DNA from: an uncultured Methanobrevibacter sp.
GTDB taxonomy: Archaea; Methanobacteriota; Methanobacteria; Methanobacteriales; Methanobacteriaceae
DNA: 64,000 bases
Reading direction: 5' to 3'
Assembly: GCF_902774605.1 (NCBI RefSeq)
Contig: NZ_CACYJE010000004.1
Location: forward strand, 1-64,000
How positions within the stretch are numbered: position 1 is the stretch's first letter; every line of letters begins with the position of its first letter. Below the pieces are notes generated by a model. The model saw only the letters and a list, made by a program, of their open reading frames with translations. It did not search any database and was not told the origin of the DNA. The position numbers and the translations under genes were made by a program. Of the stretch, positions 1 through 8,537 are shown in pieces.

Positions 1-2
1 AT

Positions 3-584
3 CTTTTGGGTGCAAAACAAATCGGTGGTATTATTTACGCCTACTGGCCTGTGGATTACAGCCAGCCCGTAAAAAAAGAAACCGTTCGGGCCATCAGCAT
101 CCAAAGCGTCCGGGAATTGGCTGATTACGCAGAACCGAAAGGCATTCTTCTAACTCTGGAAACGGTCAACCGTTTTGAACAGTTCCTCATCAACGATGCA
201 GCGGAAGCCACCCAGTTGGTAAAGGATATTGCCCGGGATAATGTAAAAGTCATGCTGGATTCCTTTCATATGAATATTGAAGAAGACAGCTTCTACGATG
301 CCATCGTTTCCACCGGTTCTTATCTGGGACATTTTCATATCGGTGAAGCCAACCGCAAAGTACCTGGCAAAGGCCGTATTCCCTGGGATGAAATCGGCCG
401 CGCCCTTCGCGATATCGGCTATGATGGAACCGTGGTTATGGAACCTTTTGTTCGTCCCGGCGGCGGTGTGGGTTCTGATATCAAGGTATGGCGTGACCTC
501 TCCGATCAGGCCAGCCCAGAGCAGTTAGACGCCGATATTGCAGAATCCTGCCAGTTCGTAAGAAAGGTTTTCTGTGGGAAATAA
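3..584 (+). CDS. Sugar 3-epimerase (D-tagatose/D-psicose 3-epimerase family), C-terminal part
   Basis: The reading frame is open from the window edge, so the N-terminal ~100 residues are missing. It matches the xylose-isomerase-like TIM barrel of D-tagatose/D-psicose 3-epimerases, which interconvert ketohexoses at C3. The four metal and catalytic residues appear in order: Glu in TLETVNRFE, Asp in MLDSFHMNIEE, His in GHFHIGE and Glu in VMEPF. Base composition is clearly richer in G+C than the rest of the window and codon use looks like a Firmicute. An intrinsic terminator follows directly. This is bacterial sequence and probably does not belong to the methanogen genome. A related sugar-phosphate isomerase/epimerase is the main alternative. 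Confidence 0.8.
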   Translation, partial: LLGAKQIGGIIYAYWPVDYSQPVKKETVRAISIQSVRELADYAEPKGILLTLETVNRFEQFLINDAAEATQLVKDIARDNVKVMLDSFHMNIEEDSFYDAIVSTGSYLGHFHIGEANRKVPGKGRIPWDEIGRALRDIGYDGTVVMEPFVRPGGGVGSDIKVWRDLSDQASPEQLDADIAESCQFVRKVFCGK

Positions 585-592
585 CAGAAAAA

Positions 593-640
593 GAGCCTGA
601 GTTCCACTCACGCGTGGCAGCTCAGGCTCCGTTTTTTATT
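593..640 (+). terminator. Bidirectional intrinsic terminator of bacterial type
   Basis: Perfect 9-bp arms (GAGCCTGAG at 593-601 and CTCAGGCTC at 621-629) are followed by a T run on the plus strand. On the minus strand the arms are followed by the run TTTTT from plus-strand 588-592, so it can serve the two converging bacterial genes. The stem is much more GC-rich than the archaeal hairpins elsewhere in the window. Confidence 0.85.
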
Positions 641-665
641 CAGGCAGTCATGTTCTCCCGAAAGA

Positions 666-719
666 TCAGGATCTCAGCTCGATGCCCAGTTTCTTATTCA
701 ATTTCTTTAAGATCTTTTC
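666..719 (-). other. C-terminal end of an unidentified bacterial gene, fused at the contig join
   Basis: On the minus strand, in a different frame from L19e, a coding tail ends ...LNKKLGIELRS followed by TGA at 668-666. It converges on the epimerase gene and shares its terminator. The tail is too short to name. The frame merges into the L19e sequence between about 690 and 720, so this is where bacterial and archaeal DNA meet. Confidence 0.5.
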
Positions 720-1023
720 TTAAAGCCCTGATGGTAGTCATCCAAGCTTTTTTCTTAGGAGTACGTGCTTTTTTAGCCCCTTTAACACTACCTCTACCTT
801 TTCTTTTTCCTTTTGCTTTTTGTTCTTTAATTTTTTTAGACCTGTAGCTACTAATACCTTTTTGAGGTTTTGCTTTAATAGCTCCATCGTTAATTAACTG
901 CTTTACTCCTTCTCTAGTAATCGCCATAGAAACTTCTTCTAATCTTTCTGGATCAATCCATACACGATTAAGCCCTACTTTGAGTATACTAGCAGCTAAT
1001 CTTTTTTGAGTTGTAAGATTCAT
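694..1023 (-). CDS. rpl19e: Ribosomal protein L19e (eL19), C-terminally truncated at a sequence join
   Basis: Large-subunit protein eL19 of archaea and eukaryotes. The N-terminal globular part is intact and ends in the basic KKARTPKKKAWMTTIRALRK segment. Only 109 residues are present, while archaeal L19e is normally close to 150; the last helix and tail are gone. The stop codon at 694-696 lies in the zone where the sequence turns bacterial. L18, S5, L30, L15 and SecY, which normally follow in the spc cluster, are also absent. This points to an artificial or rearranged junction rather than a genuinely short protein. Confidence 0.9.
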   Translation of the reverse strand: MNLTTQKRLAASILKVGLNRVWIDPERLEEVSMAITREGVKQLINDGAIKAKPQKGISSYRSKKIKEQKAKGKRKGRGSVKGAKKARTPKKKAWMTTIRALRKDLKEIE

Positions 1024-1132
1024 GTATATAATCCTCCATTTAGATAAATAATCTAAATTCCCTTTTATAATTTAACTAGCCAAATCAATTCAAATATAAA
1101 GCCCCGGAATTGATTCGACTTATAAATATGAT

Positions 1133-1462
1133 TTATTTGTTTAAAACTTTAATTCCGAGCTCAGATGCTTTTTCTAACATCATAGCTTTTTTCCTTTTAC
1201 CGATAGAAGCGCTTATTCTTGCAGCATCGCATGCTGGGTCTAAGTCTTCTAACTCTTGCATATTGTGAACAAGAACGTCATTATACCCTGAAGGGTGTAA
1301 GTCCCTTATTGCTCTAGGGGTCCTGTAACCGATAGCTGGCATGTCAGGTTTGCCTGCTTCATATCTTCTCATTTTACTGGTTTTACCTCTAGGGCGTCTC
1401 CATTTGATTCCAAGTTTTTTATAACGAGCATATTCTTGTCTTTTAAATCTTTTATTAGCCAT
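1133..1462 (-). CDS. rpl32e: Ribosomal protein L32e (eL32)
   Basis: Large-subunit protein eL32, 109 residues. The conserved core is visible, including KWRRPRGKTSKMRR near residue 20 and the PAIGYRTPRAIRDLHPSG block near residue 42. It lies 13 bases downstream of L6 in the ribosomal operon and about 110 bases before L19e. Its position between L6 and L19e is the standard archaeal order. Confidence 0.96.
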   Translation of the reverse strand: MANKRFKRQEYARYKKLGIKWRRPRGKTSKMRRYEAGKPDMPAIGYRTPRAIRDLHPSGYNDVLVHNMQELEDLDPACDAARISASIGKRKKAMMLEKASELGIKVLNK

Positions 1463-1475
1463 TCAAATCACCAAT

Positions 1476-2012
1476 TTATTCTTTGCTAGTTAAGTATATT
1501 CCGTCTTGGAATACTCTAGGATCTCTTCCTTTAATCTTAGTTGCTTGTTCTAAGTTAGCCATGGTTTGACCAACATGTTCCTTGTTAATACCGGTAATTG
1601 TTACCTCATCACCTTTAACTGCCACTTTAGCAGAGCCTACTATTTTAGCAGTCCTTGGGTGTCTTTCCCCGAGGAAGTTGTCAATTACCACTGTATCATT
1701 TTGAACTTTCACAGTCATTGGAAAGTGAGCAAATACAATTTTCATATGATATTCGAAACCGTCAGTGACACCGATTAACATATTGTTGATGTGTGCTTTT
1801 GTGGTTCCAATCATTGCTTTGTCTTTCTTTTTAGGAAATGCTGTTTCTAAAACAACAACATCATCTTCTTCTTTAATACTTACATTAGGATAAGTAAATT
1901 TTCTGGAGTCTTCTCCATTAGGTCCTTTTACAGAAACCTCATTATTTTCAATTATAACTTCAACGCCTTCAGGGATTTCAATTTCTTCCCTTATAGCTGC
2001 AGCTACTACCAT
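1476..2012 (-). CDS. rpl6: Ribosomal protein L6 (uL6)
   Basis: Large-subunit protein uL6 of 178 residues, with the two-fold repeated alpha/beta domain typical of the family and the C-terminal signature [16 protein letters not shown]. It binds 23S rRNA near the sarcin-ricin loop and factor-binding region. It begins eight bases after S8 ends, within the same transcript. Confidence 0.96.
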   Translation of the reverse strand: MVVAAAIREEIEIPEGVEVIIENNEVSVKGPNGEDSRKFTYPNVSIKEEDDVVVLETAFPKKKDKAMIGTTKAHINNMLIGVTDGFEYHMKIVFAHFPMTVKVQNDTVVIDNFLGERHPRTAKIVGSAKVAVKGDEVTITGINKEHVGQTMANLEQATKIKGRDPRVFQDGIYLTSKE

Positions 2013-2020
2013 TATATCAC

Positions 2021-2413
2021 CTAATACATGTAAGCCAACAAACGTCCGCCAATTCCTCTTTCCTTAGCCTCATAGTGAGTCATAATTCCTTCAGGAGTTG
2101 TGACGATTAATATACCAAAGTTTTTTGCTGGCAAATATCTTTTTTCAAATTTCTCAAATTCATCTTTCTTAACAGCATGACGAGGTTTGATAACACCACA
2201 TTTGTTAATGTTACCTTCTAATTCCACTATGAATTTACCTGCCCTGTTGTCATCAACATATTCAAAATTACCAATATAATTCTCTTTTTGCATAGTGCTT
2301 AAAACTTGTCCAATCAATTTGGAAGCAGGAGAAATAACACAAGAGTCATTCACTTGTAATTCGTTATTTCTAATGTTAGTTAAAGCATCAGCAAGAGGAT
2401 CCATAAGACTCAT
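2021..2413 (-). CDS. rps8: Ribosomal protein S8 (uS8)
   Basis: Small-subunit primary binding protein uS8, 130 residues. The N-terminal [12 protein letters not shown] and the C-terminal signature [20 protein letters not shown] are present. It directs folding of the central domain of 16S rRNA. It lies immediately downstream of the very small S14 gene. Confidence 0.96.
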   Translation of the reverse strand: MSLMDPLADALTNIRNNELQVNDSCVISPASKLIGQVLSTMQKENYIGNFEYVDDNRAGKFIVELEGNINKCGVIKPRHAVKKDEFEKFEKRYLPAKNFGILIVTTPEGIMTHYEAKERGIGGRLLAYMY

Positions 2414-2424
2414 ATATATAACCT

Positions 2425-2568
2425 CTAATTATATTTTTTAAAACCCATTTTAGGAGCTACTTCCCTAAAACATTGTCTGCATAAGTTTATACCATATCTG
2501 CTTACCATAGCAGAGTGGTCTCCACAACGACTACATTTTTTTGCAGCTTTTCCGTATTTTCTTGGCAA
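2425..2568 (-). CDS. rps14: Ribosomal protein S14, zinc type (uS14), TTG start
   Basis: A 47-residue gene. The protein starts [18 protein letters not shown] and has CRQC near residue 30, giving the four-cysteine zinc site of archaeal S14. The TTG start at 2568-2566 is chosen because an AAGGTGA ribosome binding site lies five bases upstream and the protein then matches the usual family start. A GTG three codons earlier (2577-2575) overlaps that binding site and is less likely. It sits in the canonical place between L5 and S8. Confidence 0.93.
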   Translation of the reverse strand: MPRKYGKAAKKCSRCGDHSAMVSRYGINLCRQCFREVAPKMGFKKYN

Positions 2569-2578
2569 AACAATCACC

Positions 2579-3091
2579 TTATTCAGTTACATAATTTACT
2601 TTGAAATTTTCTTCCATGAATTTCATAGTTTCTTCTTTTGAAATTCTATGTTTTTGAGGAACTTTCTTTTGTTGGATTTTTCTTTTAGCGATTCTGTAAC
2701 CTGGTTTTTCAAAGGTAACGGAAACGTTCATACCGAAAATACCAATGTCAGGATTATATCTCATTCCTGGAATGTCGATATGTTCTCTAATACCGAAAGA
2801 AAGGTTTCCTTGAGCATCAAATTGAGTAGGTCTAATATTTCTATTAATACCTTCCAATACCATTTCAATAGCCTTGTCAGCTTTTTCTCCACGTAAAGTT
2901 AATTTACATGCGATTGGTTGTCTTTTCCTGATACCCCATTCTGGGTTGGTTACTTTGGAAAAGGTTTTTACTGGGGTTTGATCGAACATTTCTTCTAAAA
3001 GAGTGATTGCACGAGATAATTTTTCCCCTGCTTCTCCAACACCGATGCTGACTGTAGCTTTTTCGATACGTACTTCGTTCATTGGGTTCAT
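2579..3091 (-). CDS. rpl5: Ribosomal protein L5 (uL5)
   Basis: Large-subunit protein uL5, 170 residues, which binds 5S rRNA and contacts the P-site tRNA. Recognisable blocks are [15 protein letters not shown] near the start, [16 protein letters not shown] in the middle and [19 protein letters not shown] later. The start ATG overlaps the S4e stop (ATGA) and follows a GGAGGTT site, so the two genes are translationally coupled. Confidence 0.96.
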   Translation of the reverse strand: MNPMNEVRIEKATVSIGVGEAGEKLSRAITLLEEMFDQTPVKTFSKVTNPEWGIRKRQPIACKLTLRGEKADKAIEMVLEGINRNIRPTQFDAQGNLSFGIREHIDIPGMRYNPDIGIFGMNVSVTFEKPGYRIAKRKIQQKKVPQKHRISKEETMKFMEENFKVNYVTE

Positions 3092-3816
3092 TTATTAACC
3101 TCCAATAAAGATATTGCTGGCGCATCAGTACCAACTACAAATGCATAATCTTTTAAAGTTAAGAATTCATCTTTAGCACTATTTTCAATGATAATAGTGT
3201 TAGGGTTAGAAGATTTGTTTTCAATAATTTCAGATATGGTACCTAATTCACCAGTGTGTTTACCACCGGTAACAAGCACGGTAGCTCCTTCTTGTAAAGG
3301 ATATACTTCAACGATTTCTTGTTCAGGTACTTTTAAACAAATAACATCTCCAACGGAGTATGCATCTTCATCAATGATAACGTTTTTACCATCGTGAAGG
3401 TTTAATTGAGTTTTACCACCTTTGATAGTGGATTTATTAACAATTTTAGATAATTTAGCACTAGAATCATCAATTAAGTCTAATTGTAATCTGCCTTTTC
3501 TATCTAAAAGAACTCTATAAGATTCGCCAGTTTTTGGAATTTCAATAACATCCATGAATCCGACTGGGAATTTATAATCTTTAACAACTCTTCCGTCAAC
3601 TAAAATATTACCTGAGTTGATGATCCTTTTAGCTTCCCTTGAATTGTCAGCTAATTTCAATACGTCTCTGATAACTAAAGTTAATGGAATTGAATCGTCA
3701 ATGGAATGAGAACCTGCAGAAGGTTTTACAGTCCAGGTATCTTCTTTAGGATGAATAGGCCAGGATTTTGGTGCTTTATATCTTTTAAGATGTTTTCTAG
3801 ATCCCATTTTAGCCAT
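3088..3816 (-). CDS. rps4e: Ribosomal protein S4e (eS4)
   Basis: Small-subunit protein eS4 of archaea and eukaryotes, 242 residues. The N-terminal [20 protein letters not shown] is typical. An S4-like RNA-binding segment follows ([17 protein letters not shown]), and a KOW-type segment near the C-terminus carries [15 protein letters not shown]. It is absent from bacteria, confirming the archaeal identity of the operon. Confidence 0.96.
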   Translation of the reverse strand: MAKMGSRKHLKRYKAPKSWPIHPKEDTWTVKPSAGSHSIDDSIPLTLVIRDVLKLADNSREAKRIINSGNILVDGRVVKDYKFPVGFMDVIEIPKTGESYRVLLDRKGRLQLDLIDDSSAKLSKIVNKSTIKGGKTQLNLHDGKNVIIDEDAYSVGDVICLKVPEQEIVEVYPLQEGATVLVTGGKHTGELGTISEIIENKSSNPNTIIIENSAKDEFLTLKDYAFVVGTDAPAISLLEVNK

Positions 3817-3817
3817 A

Positions 3818-4168
3818 TTAATTATCTCCTTTATTTTTAATTCTTCTATCGTCTTTTAAATCTGCTTCAATAATCATTACATTTGATGGATCGACAGGAA
3901 GGAAAGTAGCAGTTCCGTCAGGTTTGGATAATGTAACATCTTCAATAGTAATTTTGTAAGAACTGTAATCTACAGTGAGAACTTCTCCTTCATGTTCTTT
4001 GAAATCTCCACGAAGCACTTTTACTTTGTCTCCAGCTCTGATTGGTAAAGATCTTTTGCCGATTTGGTCTCTTAAATCTTTACTTAAAGAAGCACTTAAG
4101 TATTTACCACGTGCATGAGCAGGAGCAGTGTAACGAGCTTTTCTTTGTTTTCTTGGTTGAATTGACAT
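3818..4168 (-). CDS. rpl24: Ribosomal protein L24 (uL24)
   Basis: Large-subunit assembly initiator uL24, about 116 residues, with the KOW motif [16 protein letters not shown] near residue 50. Two ATG codons are adjacent; the second (4168) lies five bases after an AAGGTG site and gives [13 protein letters not shown], so I prefer it over 4171. Confidence 0.95.
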   Translation of the reverse strand: MSIQPRKQRKARYTAPAHARGKYLSASLSKDLRDQIGKRSLPIRAGDKVKVLRGDFKEHEGEVLTVDYSSYKITIEDVTLSKPDGTATFLPVDPSNVMIIEADLKDDRRIKNKGDN

Positions 4169-4177
4169 CATATCACC

Positions 4178-4576
4178 TTATACTAAAATACTTGCTGCAC
4201 TACCTACACTAGGCCATCTGTCAGCTGCTTCTTTAGCAACAGGACCCCTGATTTCTGATCCTTTTAAAATTCCTTCAGGAGTAATAATAACTGCAGCATT
4301 ATCTTCAAATTTAACACGAAGACCATCAGCACGTCTATATTCCTTTTTTTGTCTTACTACAACTGCGTTGACAACTTCTCTTCTCATGTCAGCAGTTCCT
4401 TTTTTAACAGATGCAACAACTAAATCGCCAACACCAGCAACGTCGATTCTCCTTCTTACACCTTTGAATCCTTTTACGGAAATGATTTCGATTTCACGTG
4501 CACCGGTATTGTCAACACATTGAAGTCTTGCTCCAATAGGTAATGCTTTAGTCATGCTTGAGGTTAATGGTTTCAT
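4178..4576 (-). CDS. rpl14: Ribosomal protein L14 (uL14)
   Basis: Large-subunit protein uL14, 132 residues. It has the conserved [18 protein letters not shown] segment near residue 16 and [15 protein letters not shown] near residue 46. It sits at the subunit interface. It starts five bases after the S17 stop. Confidence 0.96.
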   Translation of the reverse strand: MKPLTSSMTKALPIGARLQCVDNTGAREIEIISVKGFKGVRRRIDVAGVGDLVVASVKKGTADMRREVVNAVVVRQKKEYRRADGLRVKFEDNAAVIITPEGILKGSEIRGPVAKEAADRWPSVGSAASILV

Positions 4577-4581
4577 AATAA

Positions 4582-4899
4582 TTACTCTCCTTTAACTTCA
4601 ACTAAAACAAAATGTTTAGTTTTACTTAATGGTCTACATTCTGCAACTTTTACAGAATCACCAACATTCACATTTAAGCAATCAGGTTTGTGAACATTGA
4701 TTTTGGATTTTCTTTTTTCGTATCTTTCATATTTTTTAATGAATTTATAGTAACTACGTTCAACAGTAATAGTCCTTTCTGCTTTGTTACTGACAACAAT
4801 TCCTTCGAGAACTTGACCTCTTACAGGTAAGGTACCGTGGAAAGGGCAGTTAGGATCATCACATGTAGTTTCTGGTTCTTGAACGTTAAGCCCAACCAT
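4582..4899 (-). CDS. rps17: Ribosomal protein S17 (uS17)
   Basis: Small-subunit protein uS17, 105 residues with an OB fold. The N-terminus carries [10 protein letters not shown], a metal-site-like motif seen in archaeal versions. The family block [19 protein letters not shown] follows and [19 protein letters not shown] closes the fold. It lies between the RNase P protein gene and L14. Confidence 0.95.
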   Translation of the reverse strand: MVGLNVQEPETTCDDPNCPFHGTLPVRGQVLEGIVVSNKAERTITVERSYYKFIKKYERYEKRKSKINVHKPDCLNVNVGDSVKVAECRPLSKTKHFVLVEVKGE

Positions 4900-4910
4900 A
4901 TTATCACCAT

Positions 4911-5189
4911 TTATATTTTTTTAAACCTTTTTTTTATTCTATCTTCAGGACGAATGGACAAAATGTTACCATCAATTTCAATTTTTTCCCCGTTAGGAAT
5001 TTCAAAGATAAATATAGAATCCTTTTTAGGAACAATCCTTTCTATATTATCCATTCCCTCAATCTTAATGGTATTTTTTGTCTCATCAATTATAGTTCCT
5101 TTTAAATTAAGAGATTTGTTCTTCTTACTTATCGCATGAACATTCAAACCAATGAACTCATGATGAACTAAGTTTTTTGAAGTGATCAT
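4911..5189 (-). CDS. rnp1: Ribonuclease P protein component 1 (Rpp29/Pop4 family)
   Basis: Archaeal RNase P protein of the Rpp29/POP4 family, 92 residues, which supports the catalytic RNA in 5' maturation of tRNA. Family-like features are [19 protein letters not shown] near the start and [15 protein letters not shown] in the Sm-like barrel. The gene is embedded between SUI1 and S17, as in other Methanobacteriales. Early residues are lysine-rich as expected for RNA binding. Confidence 0.9.
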   Translation of the reverse strand: MITSKNLVHHEFIGLNVHAISKKNKSLNLKGTIIDETKNTIKIEGMDNIERIVPKKDSIFIFEIPNGEKIEIDGNILSIRPEDRIKKRFKKI

Positions 5190-5274
5190 ATTCCCAATCT
5201 CTTAATGTAACATTTACAATAAATTATGCAGAAAAATTACAAAATTTTATTGAAAAACATATCGAATAGATGAA

Positions 5275-5613
5275 TTATCTCCTTTTCTTATTATTCTTTT
5301 TAGATTCACGGATTTCAATTGTATCAGATGAGAATCCCATTTCAGATAAAACCTCTTTAACTCTGACCTTGTGGTCACCTTGAAGTTCTATTTGACCGTT
5401 CTTAGCGGTTCCTCCACAAGCACATTTTGCTTTGAGAGTTTTGGTGAGCTCTTTGATATCAATATCATGTTCATCTATACCTTCGATAATAGTCATGAGT
5501 TTTCCGAATCTTCTTCTAACTGTAAATACCTTTAGAGTCTGAACTTCACGTGCTATTTCTTCGCAGACACAAAGTTCTTCAGGAAGCCCACATACATCAC
5601 AGATTTTTGACAT
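5275..5613 (-). CDS. Translation initiation factor aIF1 (SUI1 family)
   Basis: Archaeal homologue of eIF1, 112 residues. It begins with a cysteine-rich knuckle, CDVCGLPEELCVC. The SUI1 domain follows with KCACGGTAKNGQIELQGDH, the diagnostic family signature. It helps select the start codon on the small subunit. It lies directly downstream of L29 with no spacer (L29 ends at 5614). Confidence 0.95.
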   Translation of the reverse strand: MSKICDVCGLPEELCVCEEIAREVQTLKVFTVRRRFGKLMTIIEGIDEHDIDIKELTKTLKAKCACGGTAKNGQIELQGDHKVRVKEVLSEMGFSSDTIEIRESKKNNKKRR

Positions 5614-5820
5614 TTAATTCTCCTTTTGTTTTTCATTTAAAATTGTAAGAACACGAGCAATTGTTCTTTTTAATTCTCTAATTTTTCCAGGATTTTCAAC
5701 AACCCCGGCAGCTGCACTTTTAGAAACATTTTTGGATAATTCAGTTCTGAGTTCAACTAATTTTTCTTGAATCTCATCAACTTCCATGTCCCAGATTTCT
5801 TTACTTCTTAAAATCGCCAT
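5614..5820 (-). CDS. rpl29: Ribosomal protein L29 (uL29)
   Basis: Small helical large-subunit protein uL29, 68 residues, which lies at the tunnel exit near the SRP docking site. Typical motifs are ILRSKEIWDM at the N-terminus and NPGKIRELKRTIARVLTIL near the C-terminus. It follows S3 in the usual order. Confidence 0.95.
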   Translation of the reverse strand: MAILRSKEIWDMEVDEIQEKLVELRTELSKNVSKSAAAGVVENPGKIRELKRTIARVLTILNEKQKEN

Positions 5821-5853
5821 TGTTCCAACTCTTTAGGATAATTAAATTTATAT

Positions 5854-6612
5854 TTAACTATCATCTTCTTCTACTTCTTCAGTAGCTTCTTCTTCAACAA
5901 CTTCTTCTAATTCGTCGAGATCTTCTACTTCCTCAATGATTTCTTCTTCTTCGATGATTTCTTCGGTTTCAACATCGATTTCTTCTTCAATGACATCTCC
6001 GTCTTCTTCGATGATCATTTTTGGAGGAAGGATTTCAACGGAATCAGGCAATACAGTTTCTGGAGGCATAATTCTTACATAAATACCTAATACACCAGGT
6101 TTTAATTCAGCGGTAGCGAAACCTTCTTCAACTAATCTGATGGAAGGTTCTCCACATTTTTTAATGTATCCTTCAACGAATTTAGCTACAGCAGATCTTG
6201 AACCTCTGATTTTACCAGAAATAGTGACTTCCACACCTTGAGCTCCAGCACCCATGATTCTGCGAATGGTAGAGTAAGCTACTCTTCTGAAGTGCATACC
6301 TCTTTGTAACATGTTAGAAATCTTGTAAGCCATGATTTTAGGGTTGAGTTCTGGAACGTCAACTTCTTTAACTTCAATTTGTGGATTGTCTAAACCGTAT
6401 TCGGTTTTTAAAACGTTGGTAATAGTCCTTACGTTTTTACCACCTCTACCGATTACCATACCAGGTCTTTCTGCGTAAACAATTACCATGGTACCTAAAG
6501 GTGTAATTTGAACTTCCATACCACCGTATCCAGCTCTTTCTAATTCTTTTTCTAAGTATTCATCGATTCTGGTTCTTCTAAGGCCTTCTTTAACGAAATC
6601 TTTTTCTATCAT
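5854..6612 (-). CDS. rps3: Ribosomal protein S3 (uS3) with long acidic C-terminal tail
   Basis: Small-subunit protein uS3, 252 residues, lining the mRNA entry channel. A KH-type domain carries VIGRGGKNVRTI, and the C-terminal domain carries GAQGVEVTISGKIRGSRSA. After the conserved domain ends near residue 195, about 50 residues are dominated by Glu, Asp and Val and contain almost no basic residues. Archaeal S3 proteins vary at the C-terminus, so the tail is probably real. The start overlaps the L22 stop by one base (TAATG). Confidence 0.95.
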   Translation of the reverse strand: MIEKDFVKEGLRRTRIDEYLEKELERAGYGGMEVQITPLGTMVIVYAERPGMVIGRGGKNVRTITNVLKTEYGLDNPQIEVKEVDVPELNPKIMAYKISNMLQRGMHFRRVAYSTIRRIMGAGAQGVEVTISGKIRGSRSAVAKFVEGYIKKCGEPSIRLVEEGFATAELKPGVLGIYVRIMPPETVLPDSVEILPPKMIIEEDGDVIEEEIDVETEEIIEEEEIIEEVEDLDELEEVVEEEATEEVEEDDS

Positions 6613-7076
6613 TAGTTAGCCTCCTGTAAAACAATTTGAATATGAGTAGTTGGAGTATTGAATGGAGTCATCCTACCGAATGCTCTTGGGATGTAACCAG
6701 GAATAACAACTCCCCTGTGACTGGAAATATGTTCAATGAATAATTTTTCAGTGTCCATACCTTTGTATTCTGCGTTAGCTTCAGCATTTTCTAAAACTTT
6801 TAAAATTTGCTCTGCAGCTTTTACAGGATATCTACCAGCAGCCCATCCTTCTTGTCCTTTTCTGTGACCAACTTTCTTGTTGTGTCTTTTGAAAGGAACA
6901 GATTTTTTCATTTCAATAACATCTTCTAAGTAAGCTTTAGCTTTAGCTACTTCCATTCCTCTGATTGCACTGCAAATCTCAACACTGTGTTTTGGAGAAA
7001 TCTTAAGAGATTTTGCCATAGCACGTGCAGTTTTTGCTTCATCAACATCTTTATTATAAGCATATTTGTTAGCCAT
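6612..7076 (-). CDS. rpl22: Ribosomal protein L22 (uL22)
   Basis: Large-subunit tunnel protein uL22, 154 residues, in the longer archaeal form. Motifs include [18 protein letters not shown] near the N-terminus and [19 protein letters not shown] near the C-terminus. It is coupled to S3 by a TAATG overlap. Confidence 0.96.
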   Translation of the reverse strand: MANKYAYNKDVDEAKTARAMAKSLKISPKHSVEICSAIRGMEVAKAKAYLEDVIEMKKSVPFKRHNKKVGHRKGQEGWAAGRYPVKAAEQILKVLENAEANAEYKGMDTEKLFIEHISSHRGVVIPGYIPRAFGRMTPFNTPTTHIQIVLQEAN

Positions 7077-7088
7077 GTTCTAATCTCC

Positions 7089-7499
7089 TTATTTAAGTGG
7101 TACAAACATGGATGATCTAGTAGCACCCATACCTGGGTCTCCGTGTTGAACTCTTTTCCTGGTTGGTGCATATTCACCGAAGTAATGACCAATCATTTCA
7201 GGTTCAATAGTGACTTCTACAAAATTTTGACCATCATAAATACCGAAAGTGGTTCCAACCATTTCAGGTATAACAATCATGTCTCTACAGTGGGTCCTAA
7301 TTACAACAGGACGACCGTCTTTAGTTCCTTCTTTATTCAATTTTCTCATTTTATCCAAAACAATTTGTTGTCTTGGTAAGAATCCTCTTTTCAAAGATCT
7401 TCTTTGTCTTGCAGGGAGTAATTCCATAACTTCCTCTAAAGACATGTCTTGAAGTTCTTCAAGAGTATAACCTTTATATTTAAATACTTTTCTTGCCAA
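7089..7499 (-). CDS. rps19: Ribosomal protein S19 (uS19)
   Basis: Small-subunit head protein uS19, 136 residues. It has the family stretch [19 protein letters not shown] in the middle and [17 protein letters not shown] towards the C-terminus, ending [14 protein letters not shown]. It lies between L2 and L22. Confidence 0.96.
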   Translation of the reverse strand: MARKVFKYKGYTLEELQDMSLEEVMELLPARQRRSLKRGFLPRQQIVLDKMRKLNKEGTKDGRPVVIRTHCRDMIVIPEMVGTTFGIYDGQNFVEVTIEPEMIGHYFGEYAPTRKRVQHGDPGMGATRSSMFVPLK

Positions 7500-7514
7500 T
7501 GAAACACCCTCTAT

Positions 7515-8240
7515 CTATCTTTTTAAACCTGTTCTCTTAGCTGCAATTGAACCAACTTTTCTTCCTGGTGGTGCATGTCTTGAAACAGTGGTTGGACGAC
7601 CAGGATGTTGTCTGTTACCTCCCCCGTGAGGGTGATCTACAGCGTTCATTGCTACTCCTCTTACAGTCATGAACTTCTTACCTTTAGCTTTGTAAGCATG
7701 CCATCTTTTACCAGCTTTAAGGAATGGTTTATCTTTTCTACCTCCGCCAGCTACTACACCGATACTAGCACGGCAGTTAGGATTTAAGTATTTTAATTCC
7801 CCTGATGGTAATTCAACAACGGTTTGGTTAGCATCATGAGTGACAACATTAGCATAAGTTCCGGAAGACCTTACGAAACGACCTCCATCTCCAGGAGTGT
7901 TTTCGATATCATAAACTGGAGTACCTTCAGGAATTTCAGCAAGCGGTAATGTGTTACCGAATTTGATAGGTGCAGAAATACCACATTCAATCTCATCATC
8001 GATTTGAATAGTTTCAGGTGCTAAGATAAATTTCTTTTCGCCGTTTTCGAATTTTACTTCTGCAATAGGAGCGGTTCTTGCTGGATCGTGAACGATGTCA
8101 ATAACTTTTCCTTTGATACTACCTTCTTTTTCTAATGCATCGTAAGACCTGTATCTGATTTTATCTTTAAAACGATGAGAAGCAACACGGTGAGCAGGAG
8201 TTCCTCTTCCTCTTCTTTGGTGGATTAATCGTTTACCCAT
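7515..8240 (-). CDS. rpl2: Ribosomal protein L2 (uL2)
   Basis: Large-subunit protein uL2, 241 residues, needed for subunit association and the peptidyl transferase centre. The highly conserved MNAVDHPHGGGNRQHPG motif is present near residue 200, with the His that approaches the catalytic centre. The N-terminal GKRLIHQRRGRGTPAHR is typical for archaea. Confidence 0.97.
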   Translation of the reverse strand: MGKRLIHQRRGRGTPAHRVASHRFKDKIRYRSYDALEKEGSIKGKVIDIVHDPARTAPIAEVKFENGEKKFILAPETIQIDDEIECGISAPIKFGNTLPLAEIPEGTPVYDIENTPGDGGRFVRSSGTYANVVTHDANQTVVELPSGELKYLNPNCRASIGVVAGGGRKDKPFLKAGKRWHAYKAKGKKFMTVRGVAMNAVDHPHGGGNRQHPGRPTTVSRHAPPGRKVGSIAAKRTGLKR

Positions 8241-8253
8241 TTTTCATTCCTCC

Positions 8254-8514
8254 TTAGAATACTCCTAATCTGACAGCAAGTTCTTCTGCCATTTCTTCTT
8301 CAACAAGTTTGATGTATGCTACTTTAACACCTTTAGTAGTAATGTGAGTATTAACTTTTGCTACTTTTTCTTCGTATAACTCTTCAAAAGCATGCTTGAT
8401 TTGTTTTTTGTTAGCTCTACGATCTACTACGAATGTAATTTCATTGTTTAAATCAATTAAATTCATGGTTTTTTCAGTAACATGAGGTTTAATAATAACT
8501 GAATATGAATCCAT
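8254..8514 (-). CDS. rpl23: Ribosomal protein L23 (uL23)
   Basis: Large-subunit protein uL23, 86 residues, at the tunnel exit, where SRP and the translocon dock. The signature IIKPHVTEKTMNLID opens the protein, followed by FVVDRRANKKQIKHAFEE. The order L4-L23-L2 is canonical. Confidence 0.96.
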   Translation of the reverse strand: MDSYSVIIKPHVTEKTMNLIDLNNEITFVVDRRANKKQIKHAFEELYEEKVAKVNTHITTKGVKVAYIKLVEEEMAEELAVRLGVF

Positions 8515-8537
8515 AATATCACCTTATTTATCCAATA

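Noticed and set aside
2425-2577. GTG start for S14
   Set aside because: It overlaps the AGGTGA binding site, while TTG at 2568 has proper spacing and gives the family N-terminus MPRKYGKA.
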